Notes: generated from the letters alone by a model not told the origin. Counted from the stretch's first letter, positions 8,874 through 17,621 are shown. The stretch: DNA of 64,000 nt from Steroidobacter gossypii (GCF_016801985.1 NZ_JAEVLS010000005.1:496001-560000); one strand, 5' to 3'. Made by a program: numbers and translations.

Positions 8874-9824
8874 ATGTTCGATCCTTGGTTGTTGCTGGCC
8901 GCGTTGGTTGTCGAAGGCTGCGTCGGCTATCCCCAGTCTGTCTATCGCGCGATTCGGCATCCGGTGGTTTGGATCGGCGTTGGCCTCGAAGTGCTGGAGC
9001 GACGCTGGAACCGGCCTGAACTGGGCGACGAAACTCGCCGCTGGCTCGGCGTTATTACAGTGGTGATCATTTCGGGCTGCGCCGCAGGCGTCGGGTATAT
9101 CGTGCAGGTGCTGGCCGGCAACGTTTCGTTCGGCACAGCATTGATCGTGCTGATCGCTACAACGGGGCTGGCTCAGCACAGCTTATATACGCACGTTCGC
9201 GCCGTGCTTCGGCCACTGGCCGAGGGCGACCTGGGCACCGCTCGCCGCGCCGTCTCCGAGATCGTCGGTCGCGACACTGCCTCACTGAACGATTCCGGCG
9301 TCGCCAGCGCAGCGCTAGAGAGTCTCGCGGAAAGTTTCAACGACGGTATCGTCGCACCGGCGTTCTGGCTGTTGGTCGGCGGCCTGCCGGGGTTGTTCGC
9401 ATACAAAGCACTGAACACCGCCGACAGCTTGATCGGCCATCGCGAACCGCGTTGGCGAATGTTCGGTTGGGCCGCGGCCCGCGCCGACGATATCGCCAAT
9501 CTGATTCCCGCTCGGCTCGCCGGCGCACTGCTCGCAATCGCTGGTGGCGGCGGATTGTTCGTCATGTGGCGAGATGCTCCGAAACACGCTTCGCCGAATG
9601 CGGGCTGGCCAGAAGCCGCCATGGCCGGCGCGCTACGCATCCGCCTGGGCGGCCCGACCGCCTACGACGGCGTCATGCATGAACGCCCCATCTTCGGCGC
9701 GGGCGCGCAGCCTACCGTCGAGGATCTCAAGCGCGGCCTGCGTATCTATGTAATCGCTTGCGGCCTGCTGTGGCTCTCCGCCGCACTTCTCGGCTTCCTG
9801 GGTTCGGGACCACAGTTACTGTGA
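8874..9824 (+). CDS. cbiB: Adenosylcobinamide-phosphate synthase CbiB/CobD type
   Basis: This 316-residue integral membrane enzyme joins aminopropanol (phosphate) to adenosylcobyric acid to give adenosylcobinamide (phosphate). The CbiB core is clear: EGCVGYPQSVYRAIRHPVVW at the N-terminus, then RRAVSEIVGRDTASLNDSGV, ALESLAESFNDGIVAPAFWL, GLPGLFAYKALNTADSLIGH and ARADDIANLIPARLAG. It uses the product of CobD encoded in the same operon. It begins 5 nt after btuD and its stop shares one base with the cobQ start. Confidence 0.95.
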   Translation: MFDPWLLLAALVVEGCVGYPQSVYRAIRHPVVWIGVGLEVLERRWNRPELGDETRRWLGVITVVIISGCAAGVGYIVQVLAGNVSFGTALIVLIATTGLAQHSLYTHVRAVLRPLAEGDLGTARRAVSEIVGRDTASLNDSGVASAALESLAESFNDGIVAPAFWLLVGGLPGLFAYKALNTADSLIGHREPRWRMFGWAAARADDIANLIPARLAGALLAIAGGGGLFVMWRDAPKHASPNAGWPEAAMAGALRIRLGGPTAYDGVMHERPIFGAGAQPTVEDLKRGLRIYVIACGLLWLSAALLGFLGSGPQLL

Positions 9825-11302
9825 TGCCCGCGATCATGATCCAAGGTTGCGGCTCCGACGTCGGCAAGTCATTGCTGGTGGCAGGACTATGCCGCTTGTT
9901 TGCTAATCGCGGCGTCGTGGTAAGACCGTTCAAGCCGCAGAACATGTCGAACAACGCGGCCGTGACGGCCGGCGGCGGCGAAATCGGCCGCTCCACAGCG
10001 CTGCAGGCCCTCGCCTGCCGTACGCCGCCTACCGTGGACATGAATCCGGTGTTGCTGAAACCGCAAAGTGACATCGGCGCGCAACTGATCGTTCGCGGTC
10101 GGCGGCAAGGCGTCATGCAGGCGAGTTCGCACGGCCGTGACAAACGTGAACTGCTGCAGATCGCAGTTGGAAGCTTCCGAACATTGCAACAGGAAGCGCA
10201 GCTCGTGATCGTCGAAGGCGCCGGCAGCCCGGCTGAAACCAATCTTCGTACGCACGACATCGCCAACATGGGGTTCGCTCATGCCGCTGAGGTTCCCGTG
10301 GTGCTGGTGGGCGATATCGATCGCGGCCACGTCATCGCTTCGCTGGTCGGCGCGCATGCCGTTCTGGATGACTTGGATCGCGAGCGTATCCGCGGCTTCA
10401 TCATCAACAAGTTTCGTGGCGATGCTCGTTTGTTTGACGACGGGCTGCGAACCATCGAAAGCCGCACTGGTTGGCCAGGGCTCGGCGTCGTGCCGTGGTT
10501 GCACGAGGCAGGCGCGCTGCCGGCCGAAGACGCCATGCAGCTCGATCAAGCGATCGCCGTGGGCGGCGGTGCTACCCCGGGACGACAGATCCGCATCGCT
10601 GTTCCCCGACTGCCGCACATCGCGAACTTCGACGATTTCGATCCGTTGCGGACGGAGCCGCAAGTCGAGCTGATGTTTGTTCCACCGGGGCAGCCGCTGC
10701 CCCTGGACGTGTCGCTGATCATTCTGCCTGGCAGCAAAGCCACCATCGCCGACCTCGAGTTCTTCCGCTCCCAAGGCTGGGATATCGACCTGCTCGCCCA
10801 CGTCCGCCGTGGCGGCCGCGTGCTCGGCATCTGCGCCGGCTATCAGATGCTCGGCCGCTTGGTCCTCGATCCCGACCGAATCGAAGGCCACCAAGCCAGC
10901 GCCAGCGGTCTCGGACTGCTGGACATCACGACCACCATGACAGGTAACAAACAACTTCGCGCAATCACTGGCGTCGACGTTGTTACCGGCTCACCCATCA
11001 GCGGCTACGAAATGCATCTCGGCGTGTCCACCGGGCCCGCGGCCTCGCGCCCCTTTATCCGTTTTGAGGACGGTGCAACGGATGGCGCCGTTTCCTCCGA
11101 CGGTCGCACTCTCGGCTGCCACGTACACGGCCTGTTCCACGCCCCAACATTCCGAGCGGCCTTCCTCGCCACTTTCGGCGCCACATCCAATCAGGAGGAC
11201 TACTCGCTTCGAGTCGAGCAGTCGTTGGATGCCGTCGCCGCGAGTTTGGAGCAAGCGCTCGATGTCGACAGGCTTGCGAGCATCGCGCAGCTCGAGTTGT
11301 AA
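9824..11302 (+). CDS. cobQ: Cobyric acid synthase CobQ/CbiP
   Basis: This 492-residue glutamine-dependent amidotransferase amidates four side chains of adenosylcobyrinic a,c-diamide. The N-terminal dethiobiotin synthetase-like domain has a P-loop (GCGSDVGKSLLVAGLC) and KPQNMSNNAAVT; VEGAGSPAETNL and VGDIDRGHVIASL follow. The C-terminal class I glutaminase-like domain has RVLGICAGYQMLGR with the nucleophile Cys, and GCHVHGLF with the His. The ATG at 9824 gives a start directly at the P-loop. It is the last clearly B12-related gene of the riboswitch operon; cobS, cobT, cobU and cobC are not in the window. Confidence 0.95.
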   Translation: MPAIMIQGCGSDVGKSLLVAGLCRLFANRGVVVRPFKPQNMSNNAAVTAGGGEIGRSTALQALACRTPPTVDMNPVLLKPQSDIGAQLIVRGRRQGVMQASSHGRDKRELLQIAVGSFRTLQQEAQLVIVEGAGSPAETNLRTHDIANMGFAHAAEVPVVLVGDIDRGHVIASLVGAHAVLDDLDRERIRGFIINKFRGDARLFDDGLRTIESRTGWPGLGVVPWLHEAGALPAEDAMQLDQAIAVGGGATPGRQIRIAVPRLPHIANFDDFDPLRTEPQVELMFVPPGQPLPLDVSLIILPGSKATIADLEFFRSQGWDIDLLAHVRRGGRVLGICAGYQMLGRLVLDPDRIEGHQASASGLGLLDITTTMTGNKQLRAITGVDVVTGSPISGYEMHLGVSTGPAASRPFIRFEDGATDGAVSSDGRTLGCHVHGLFHAPTFRAAFLATFGATSNQEDYSLRVEQSLDAVAASLEQALDVDRLASIAQLEL

Positions 11303-11346
11303 CTGCCGCCTTAAACCCTTTCGTTGCTCGCCGCGTCGAAACGCGT

Positions 11347-13611
11347 ATGAGCACACATCGACGAGCGTCGAGCAGATTCGGCCGGCATGGTCTCTGCCTT
11401 GGGTCGGTTTTGATTGCGTTGATTGCGGCTCCGGCGTTCGCCGTGGACATCGACGGTCGGGTCGGTCCCGACGAATGGCGAGACGCTCAGCACATCACCG
11501 ACTTCCGTAAAACGCAGCCACTCAACGGTGAGCCCGCGACGCTGGCCACGGAAGCTTGGATTCTGGCCACGCCAGATGGCCTCGCAGTGGCGTTCCGCAA
11601 TTCCCAGCCACCTTCTGTGCCTCGCACCCAGCAACGCGTGCAGCGGGATTTCGAGGAACAGGTCGACCGCATCAACGTCATGATCGACTTCGACGGCGAT
11701 CACCGCACCGGCTACAACTTCACCGTCAGCTCCACCGACGGGATCTACGACGCCATTGTCACCAACGAATCCGTGTTCAACGCGGATTGGGACGGCAACT
11801 GGCGCCACGCTGTCGGCAACGACGCGGACGGCTGGAGCGTCGAGGTGCTCATTCCATGGCATATCGCCCCGATGCGAGAGAATAGTGGCGAGGTACGCAC
11901 ACTCGGGATCTACCTCGATCGCATCGTCGGGGCTACCGGGGAGCGGGTGGCATGGCCGCTGGCGAGCTTCGAACGTCCTCGCTTCATTTCCGATTTCGCG
12001 CCGATCCAAGTCACCAGCTTCAATCAATCGTTGCTAGCCATCACCCCTTACGCGTCGAGCCTGTATGACGTGGTCGGCTCGGATAACGAGTTCGATGGCG
12101 GCGTCGACTTGTTCTGGAAGCCCAACGGACAGTTTCAGCTGACCGCGACCGCGAATCCGGACTTCGGCCAGGTGGAAAGCGACGACCTGGTGGTGAACTT
12201 CGACGCCACCGAGGTTTTCATCAGCGACAAGCGGCCGTTCTTCACCGAGAACCAGGGCATCTTCGAATTCACCACGCCGTCCGACTTCAGCCAGCTGTTA
12301 TACACGCGACGCATCGGCGGTCCGACCGATGACGGCGCCGGCGCGGCCGATATCACGGGCGCGCTGAAATTGAACGGCAGCCTCGGCGCCACCAAGTACG
12401 GCGTGTTCGCAGCCGAAGAAGCCGATACGGTCGGCCGATCCTTCAGCGCAATGCGCCTGGTGCGTGACTTCGCCACTCAGAATCTCGGCGTGCTCGCAAC
12501 GCGCGTGGAGCGGCCATTCCTGGACAGAACGGCCACCGTCGTGGGCATCGATCACAACTGGCGACCGACTGCTCGTTGGAACGTGCGCACACGCCTCATC
12601 GGCAGCGACATCGATCAGAACGGCAAGAGCACCACCGGCGACGGCGCCACGGTGTGGGCAGACTACGAGATGGATCGTGGCTGGCGCCAGCAATGGATCG
12701 CCATGCACTTCGCCAACGATCTGCAGATCAACGACGCCGGCTATCTGGATCGCGCGAGCACCAACTACGCGCACTGGCAGATCAATCGTCGCTTCACCGA
12801 GTTGCCAATCGATTCGCGTTACATGTCGAAGGATTGGCGCTGGCGCGTGAGCAGCTCCTACAACGATCGTGGGCAGCTGCTGAATCATCGTTTCCGCATC
12901 AGCCGCGACAGCAAGCTTCGTAACGGCAGCACCGAATACGGGGTGTTGAACATCAACAGCGCGGGCATCGACGATCTGCTCACCCGCGGTCACGGCCCGG
13001 TGAAGCTGCCGCCCAGTTTCGACAGCTACTTCGAATTCGTGCGACCCAGAATCGGCAACTGGTCGTACTTGCTCGAGCTGGAGGCTTTCAGCGGCGGGCT
13101 GGCCGGGAACGACCAGGTTGGCTACACCGTGAACTTCGAGCCGGCCTATTTCATCAGCGATGCGTTCAATGTTTATGTCGGGCTGTATGTCGAGAGCAAC
13201 CCGGACTGGCTGGTGTGGCAACGAGAGAATCTCATCGGCAGTTTCGACGGCGAGGAATCGCATCTCAACACCGGCTTCAACTGGATCATCAGCAACCGCC
13301 AGGAACTGCGCCTGCGCCTGCAGGCCATCGCCGTCGACGCCGACGTTCGGCGCGGCTATCGGGTGGATCTCTCCGGCAACGCCGTGCCCGTCGATGAAAC
13401 CGTCGACGATTTCACCGTGCGCAATCTCGGTGTGCAGCTTCGCTATCGATACGAGTTCGCTCCGCTTTCCTTTCTGTACATAGTCTACGGTCGTGGCGGT
13501 TATGAGCAGGCAAACGGTCGCGACGACTCGGCGGGGCTGCTCCGCGACTCCTTCAGCCTGCGCGATGACGAACAGTTGCTGGTGAAGCTCAGCTATCGAT
13601 TCGAATCGTAA
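11347..13611 (+). CDS. Exported DUF5916 protein with CBM9-like N-terminal domain
   Basis: This 754-residue protein has a signal peptide (cleavage near FAVDIDG, about residue 35). A carbohydrate-binding family 9-like domain follows (about residues 35-210: DEWRDA, INVMIDFDGDHRTGYNF, WSVEVLIPWH). The rest is a DUF5916 region with VNFDATEVFISDKRPFFTENQGIFEF and IGGPTDDGAGAADITGALKL. Its C-terminal half has alternating strand patterns and ends in a Phe-containing strand (LVKLSYRFES), suggesting an outer-membrane barrel. The function of the family is not established. It starts 44 nt after cobQ on the same strand, so it may receive read-through from the B12 operon, but nothing in it suggests a corrinoid role. 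Confidence 0.8.
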   Translation: MSTHRRASSRFGRHGLCLGSVLIALIAAPAFAVDIDGRVGPDEWRDAQHITDFRKTQPLNGEPATLATEAWILATPDGLAVAFRNSQPPSVPRTQQRVQRDFEEQVDRINVMIDFDGDHRTGYNFTVSSTDGIYDAIVTNESVFNADWDGNWRHAVGNDADGWSVEVLIPWHIAPMRENSGEVRTLGIYLDRIVGATGERVAWPLASFERPRFISDFAPIQVTSFNQSLLAITPYASSLYDVVGSDNEFDGGVDLFWKPNGQFQLTATANPDFGQVESDDLVVNFDATEVFISDKRPFFTENQGIFEFTTPSDFSQLLYTRRIGGPTDDGAGAADITGALKLNGSLGATKYGVFAAEEADTVGRSFSAMRLVRDFATQNLGVLATRVERPFLDRTATVVGIDHNWRPTARWNVRTRLIGSDIDQNGKSTTGDGATVWADYEMDRGWRQQWIAMHFANDLQINDAGYLDRASTNYAHWQINRRFTELPIDSRYMSKDWRWRVSSSYNDRGQLLNHRFRISRDSKLRNGSTEYGVLNINSAGIDDLLTRGHGPVKLPPSFDSYFEFVRPRIGNWSYLLELEAFSGGLAGNDQVGYTVNFEPAYFISDAFNVYVGLYVESNPDWLVWQRENLIGSFDGEESHLNTGFNWIISNRQELRLRLQAIAVDADVRRGYRVDLSGNAVPVDETVDDFTVRNLGVQLRYRYEFAPLSFLYIVYGRGGYEQANGRDDSAGLLRDSFSLRDDEQLLVKLSYRFES

Positions 13612-13716
13612 TGTATCGTCTCGGCGCGCCTGCGGTGCAGACCGCACGACAGCGTTCTTGTTCGCTCGCTGAAGGCTGACTAACATGAGGTAGATCGCTG
13701 CAAGGAGAGCTTCACG

Positions 13717-14862
13717 ATGGTCAGGCTATTTTCCACGCGGCAGGACATGCTCTCGCTCGCCGGAGCTTTTGCTCTGTCGTTCGGTCTCGCAGCAATCCCT
13801 GTTACATCTGTCGGGGCGCAGGGATCTGCAAAGACCGCGAACAGCAGTTGGGTGGTGCCGCGCACCGCTGACGGAAAGCCGGACCTCCAGGGCAACTGGA
13901 GCAACGAAACTCAGACACCCCTCGAGCGGCTGGGCAATCATGGGCTCACGCTGAGCGAGGAGCAGGCAGGCGCGCTTGAGCAGCGTGCTCAGCTTGTCGC
14001 GGAGTTCCGCGACCGGCCCAGTGACCCCAACGCTCCGCCGCCATCGAAGGGAGGCGATGCGGGATTGGCGCCGCCAGGCGAAAAAACATTCGTCGAGCGG
14101 ATTGCCGAGGCGGCGGGCGGCGCAGTGGGCGGCTACAACGGCTTCTGGCTCGATCCGGGAAACAAGGTCATCCGCATCGACGGTGTCGCGCGCAGCTCCA
14201 TTATCGTCGACCCCTCCAACGGCCGCATTCCTCCACTGACCGCCGAGGCCAAACAGCGGGTGGCGCAGCGCATGGCGCTGATGAAGCAGTTCGGCGAGTT
14301 CGACCACCCGGAGATCCGGCCGCTGGGCGACCGCTGCATCACTTCATTCGGCTCGAATGCCGGGCCGCCGATGCTCCCGAACTATTTCTATAACAACAAC
14401 TACACCATCGTTCAGACCCGCGATCACGTCATGATCATGACCGAAATGAACCATGACGCCCGCATCATCCGCTTGAATGCAGAGAAGCACGCGCCCGCGC
14501 AGGTGCGCCCGTGGTTTGGTGATTCGATCGGACATTGGGAGGGGGACACACTCGTTGTCGAGACGACGAACATCCATCCCGCACAACTGGCGCAGACCTC
14601 GCCGCTGTGGGCCTATCGGGGCGCGTCCGATCAGTTGAAAGTCACCGAGCGGTTCACTCGAACGGGGCCAAACGTCTTGCTGTACCGATTCACGGTCGAG
14701 GATCCATCGACGTTCACCGCGCCGTTCAGCGGCGAGCTGCCATTCAATCGCATCGACGAGCTGATCCATGAGTATGCATGTCACGAGGGGAACTATGCGC
14801 TCCCGGGCATCCTGGCTGGTGCTCGCGCGGAGGAACAAGCTGCGGCGGAGAAGACATTGTAG
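13717..14862 (+). CDS. Exported protein of unknown function, PRTADGKPDLQGNW family
   Basis: This 381-residue protein has a signal peptide (to about residue 35, GAQGS) and starts its mature part with WVVPRTADGKPDLQGNWSNE. I know this opening motif from many uncharacterised secreted proteins of soil proteobacteria and acidobacteria. Later conserved-looking blocks are RCITSFGSNAGPPMLPNYFY, IVQTRDHVMIMTEMNHDARI, GDSIGHWEGDTLVVETTNIH and VTERFTRTGPNVLLYRFTVE. I assign no function. ATG 13717 has AGGAG about 11 nt upstream. It is convergent with the next gene, with an 11-nt gap between stops. Confidence 0.75.
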   Translation: MVRLFSTRQDMLSLAGAFALSFGLAAIPVTSVGAQGSAKTANSSWVVPRTADGKPDLQGNWSNETQTPLERLGNHGLTLSEEQAGALEQRAQLVAEFRDRPSDPNAPPPSKGGDAGLAPPGEKTFVERIAEAAGGAVGGYNGFWLDPGNKVIRIDGVARSSIIVDPSNGRIPPLTAEAKQRVAQRMALMKQFGEFDHPEIRPLGDRCITSFGSNAGPPMLPNYFYNNNYTIVQTRDHVMIMTEMNHDARIIRLNAEKHAPAQVRPWFGDSIGHWEGDTLVVETTNIHPAQLAQTSPLWAYRGASDQLKVTERFTRTGPNVLLYRFTVEDPSTFTAPFSGELPFNRIDELIHEYACHEGNYALPGILAGARAEEQAAAEKTL

Positions 14863-14873
14863 CTGTTAGCGAC

Positions 14874-15962
14874 TTAGTGTTCGTGACCGTGCCCATCAAC
14901 CCGATGCGCTTCGTAGTGCTCGCGAAGTAAGTCACCGCCGAAGTCACGCTCCAAGTCTCGCCAGACACTGTGGATGTGATTGGCGTTGTTCTGCGTGTTG
15001 TCGTACTCGATGAGGACGGTTGGGCCATGCACTCGATAATAGTGCGGCTTGCCCGGTTCCAGACTGCCGGCCCATCCGAAGTGCAGCTTATCGAAGCCGG
15101 CGCGTTCGATGCGATCGAGCTGCTCTCGTGCAGCACTTTCCGTCATGCGATCCGCGTACACGCGCAGTAGCTTGCGCAATTGCGCTTGCTCCGACTGAGA
15201 CATCTCACCTGCCGCAAGTCCTTCGATATTCAGCGAACGCACCTTTGGGTCATTACGCGTGATGATGTCCGCGAAAGCCTTGTCGGAAAGCATCGCGCGG
15301 GCGCGTCGTGCCTCCGGCAACATGCGTATCAAATCGCGCGCCAAATCTTCTTCCGCCGCGAGCAATCGCAGACCAGCTTTTGGACCGTTCGGCACGCGGG
15401 CAGGGTTTGAGCCCATGAACAGCGGCGCCACGACTTGAGTTTGGCCGTCGACGTAAGTCGCGTTGACGGAAAGATGATGCCCTTCGAATCGCCATGCCCA
15501 AGGCGCGCGCGGCCCGGGTTCCCCAAACACCGCGGTGTAGTACAGCCCCGGATCGCGTCGCGGGTTTCCTTCGATCTCCGCCAGGATCGTTTCGTGCTGC
15601 ACGATCTCTTTCGCTAACTGCACGCCTGTGGGGCTCAGCGCGGAACTCAGCAATGGATCGATCAACGTTTTCTGTTTTGCATCGAGGTCCGCCAGCGGGA
15701 CGCCGGCGCGTCTGGTGGGGACGTAGTTCCAGTTGGTGCGCTCCGACGATTCGAATGTCAGCTGAGCTTGCGTTCGCTTGGCTTCCGGCAACGATTCCAG
15801 CAGCGCGCTCGCAGCCGCCGCTCCGGAAGACTCCCCGCTACCACCGTCATTATCCATCTTCGCGTGACTCGACATGAGGACGGCTCCCAGACTGATGAAG
15901 ACCACGGTGCCGCCAGCGAGCCAGGCGGATGTCGACCGGTTGATCGCGAGTCGGTGGGTCAT
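14874..15962 (-). CDS. DUF3500 family exported protein
   Basis: This 362-residue protein has an N-terminal hydrophobic segment (AWLAGGTVVFISLGAVLMSS) serving as signal or anchor. The DUF3500 core follows: SSERTNWNYVPTRRAGVPLA, YYTAVFGEPGPRAPWAWRFE, GHHLSVNATY, and near the end HFGWAGSLEPGKPHYYRVHG and PTVLIEYDNTQNNANHIHSV. The C-terminus is His-rich (HYEAHRVDGHGHEH). DUF3500 proteins are secreted; their activity is not established as far as I know. The His/Asp/Asn cluster near the C-terminus could bind a metal, which is inference. Confidence 0.85.
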   Translation of the reverse strand: MTHRLAINRSTSAWLAGGTVVFISLGAVLMSSHAKMDNDGGSGESSGAAAASALLESLPEAKRTQAQLTFESSERTNWNYVPTRRAGVPLADLDAKQKTLIDPLLSSALSPTGVQLAKEIVQHETILAEIEGNPRRDPGLYYTAVFGEPGPRAPWAWRFEGHHLSVNATYVDGQTQVVAPLFMGSNPARVPNGPKAGLRLLAAEEDLARDLIRMLPEARRARAMLSDKAFADIITRNDPKVRSLNIEGLAAGEMSQSEQAQLRKLLRVYADRMTESAAREQLDRIERAGFDKLHFGWAGSLEPGKPHYYRVHGPTVLIEYDNTQNNANHIHSVWRDLERDFGGDLLREHYEAHRVDGHGHEH

Positions 15963-16113
15963 GTGGAGGCCTCATGCGCGAGATTCCTCAACTGGCTGGC
16001 AGCTCGACACGAAGAGCGCCTCGACCGCCATAGTAGCGCGCTATCCCCGGAACGCGCAGCTTGGCAGACCGATCTTGGCCGCCGCTGTGCGAGAAACACT
16101 ACGCTCAGCTGTC

Positions 16114-16311
16114 CTATTCCTCTTCGGGGTCGAAAATCTCCTCAATGGGCTTGCCGAAAACGCGCGCGATCTTGAATGCCAGCGGCAGGCTAGGATCATA
16201 CTTCCCCGTTTCCAGGGCGTTGATCGTTTGCCGCGAAACATCGGTGCGTGCAGCGAGATCTGCCTGAGACCACTGCCGCTCGGATCGTAAGTCACGCAGC
16301 CGGTTCTTCAT
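16114..16311 (-). CDS. Small XRE-family (HTH_3) transcriptional regulator
   Basis: This 65-residue protein consists almost only of an HTH_3 domain: LRSERQWSQADLAARTDVSR (helices 1-2), QTINALETGKYDPSLPLAFK (recognition helix and helix 4), and the closing ARVFGKPIEEIFDPEEE. This architecture matches the YozG-like short Cro/C1 regulators that are encoded after a small membrane protein. The ATG at 16311 overlaps the stop of the upstream membrane-protein gene by 4 nt. A longer upstream frame exists but is only the shadow of that gene. It probably controls its own operon through the paired sites at 16781-16846. Confidence 0.9.
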   Translation of the reverse strand: MKNRLRDLRSERQWSQADLAARTDVSRQTINALETGKYDPSLPLAFKIARVFGKPIEEIFDPEEE

Positions 16312-16763
16312 CGGTGCCGGTACGCGACGATGAAAGAACCGATCGCCCACCCTAAACCGAGCGGAACCGTCACAAGTATCATCGGTAGATTCGGAGCTCC
16401 GACTTGCTCGATCACGTGATATCCCATGCAAAAAACAAAGGCCGCAGCGAAGCCGGTGGCGATGCCGTGGAGCTGCACCTTTTGCATGAATTCATCTGCT
16501 TCGCGGATAAACCTGATGTTTGCGAGCAGTGCGGGAACGCTGAGAACGATCGGAACGATCGCCAATAGCCAGGTGAACGCGCCTGGAAGCTGCGGATATG
16601 CTTCGAGCGCACTCCTCACTGCGGCAAAGCCGGCGAACCAGATCAAGCACCAAATCCATACGGACCGAATATTGCGTTGTTCCGTTTTCGTCTGACCGCG
16701 AATCATCAATGCCGCTTGCCACCAGGTCACTCTGTCGACGCTGGGATTCATTGAGCCGCTCAT
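16308..16763 (-). CDS. Small four-helix membrane protein of unknown function
   Basis: This 151-residue protein has four hydrophobic helices: WIWCLIWFAGFAAVRSAL, FTWLLAIVPIVLSVPALLAN, ATGFAAAFVFCMGYHVI and LPMILVTVPLGLGWAIGSFI. Between helices 2 and 3 it carries IRFIREADEFMQKVQLHGIA. This layout, with a co-transcribed small XRE regulator, is a common two-gene module of unknown function. The ATG at 16763 is chosen because GGAGG lies 6 nt upstream; a start 24 nt earlier is less likely. The coding region overlaps the HTH gene by 4 nt. Confidence 0.8.
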   Translation of the reverse strand: MSGSMNPSVDRVTWWQAALMIRGQTKTEQRNIRSVWIWCLIWFAGFAAVRSALEAYPQLPGAFTWLLAIVPIVLSVPALLANIRFIREADEFMQKVQLHGIATGFAAAFVFCMGYHVIEQVGAPNLPMILVTVPLGLGWAIGSFIVAYRHR

Positions 16764-16780
16764 GGACCGCCTCCGCTGCT

Positions 16781-16846
16781 TTGTCAAGGTTGCTTTACAG
16801 TCGTGACTGTATGACTCCCTGATCCGGTTGTCAACTTTGCTTTACA
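16781..16846 (-). promoter_or_regulatory. Promoter with two direct-repeat operators for the HTH/membrane module
   Basis: Two 19-bp direct repeats, 17/19 identical, lie at 16781-16799 (ttgtcaaggttgctttaca) and 16828-16846 (ttgtcaactttgctttaca), 47 bp apart. On the minus strand the upstream copy contains TTGACA (16829-16834), followed after exactly 17 bp by TACAGT (16806-16811), a plausible sigma-70 promoter. The second copy falls just downstream of that -10, over the expected transcription start and just before the Shine-Dalgarno site. The geometry fits autorepression by the small HTH protein; binding itself is inferred. Confidence 0.65.
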
Positions 16847-17103
16847 TCCGCGTGCCACCTTGCGGCTGAGATCACGGCTGTTCGCAACCCTGCTGACGGC
16901 GAGGCGCCGATCGAGTGCAGTTGAATAGACGCGTTAATCACTCGCTCAATCAACCGACCGATGCACGACGCCGTTCGCCGACACACCGCCGCCATTCGCC
17001 GGCAATCTCACTTTGCGGTGTAACTGCGGAACAGCCTGCTGTGTCCTAGCAGCAAGCCCCGCAATAACGCGGACATCGCAGAGAAGAGATTCAGGAGGCC
17101 GTC

Positions 17104-17250
17104 ATGTTCACCGCCATCAGCAAAGCACAGACCGTCGTCTGCATGTTCCTCTCGGCTGTCATCGTCAGCGGCAGCCTGTCTCTTGGCGCCTTCGCCGCCC
17201 ACAGCGCGGCGCATGACGGTTACTCGGTGACGATCACTCAGATCAAATAA
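17104..17250 (+). CDS. Small exported peptide, 48 residues, unknown function
   Basis: The reading frame is ATG to TAA with an ideal AGGAGG five bases before the ATG. The product starts MFTAISKAQTVV, has a hydrophobic stretch (VVCMFLSAVIVSGSLSLGAF) and a signal-peptidase-like AFAAHSA site. That would leave a mature piece of about 15-18 residues ending YSVTITQIK. I do not recognise a family. The strong translation signal, the signal-peptide layout and the hairpin just downstream (17261-17295) support a real gene. Whether the peptide stays membrane-anchored cannot be decided. Confidence 0.65.
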   Translation: MFTAISKAQTVVCMFLSAVIVSGSLSLGAFAAHSAAHDGYSVTITQIK

Positions 17251-17260
17251 ATGTTCGCCC

Positions 17261-17295
17261 CCTGCCGGTGTCGCCTTTCATGGCACGCCGGCAGG
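17261..17295 (+). terminator. Possible terminator of the small-peptide gene
   Basis: An 11-bp stem (cctgccggtgt / acgccggcagg, one G-T pair) with a 13-nt loop begins 11 nt after the TAA of the 48-residue peptide. It is followed only by ctttg, so the U-tract is poor. Confidence 0.4.
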
Positions 17296-17621
17296 CTTTG
17301 GCGCCACGGCGCTGGGCGCTCTCACCAATCGGCCTCAGGTCAACACGCAAAGGTAACTAGGGACCGCCAATCTGCGCGTTGAGCGAAAGCTGGACGCGCT
17401 GCTGCAAGCGCAGGGCAAGGATCCAGCAACGTTCACGTGAATCGCGGCCTGGTGATGTCGGCGCGGTATCGGCGGCAAGCGCTGACCCTGCGGCTTCGCG
17501 TCAAGGTATTCGCAAGGAGCACCCAATAGACGGGTGCTCCGCCCACGCGCCCAGGGAGTCGACAACGCCGCCCCATCCGTGCAAGGTTACCCCCGACGAC
17601 CAACTGACCGAGCACACGACC
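17296..17621. other. Non-coding stretch with a possible decayed coding fragment
   Basis: No convincing gene is present. On the plus strand, 17369-17440 reads NLRVERKLDALLQAQGKDPA and then TFT-stop, which resembles the end of a coiled-coil-ending protein. It has no start and is preceded by an in-frame stop (17354-17356), so it may be a remnant. The last 100 nt lead into the adenosyltransferase gene; no B12 riboswitch signature is seen there. Confidence 0.4.

Noticed and set aside
16847-17103. Search for a tRNA, small RNA or phage attachment site in the gap before the 48-residue peptide.
   Set aside because: No cloverleaf, T-loop consensus or duplicated core was seen; only short imperfect inverted repeats.
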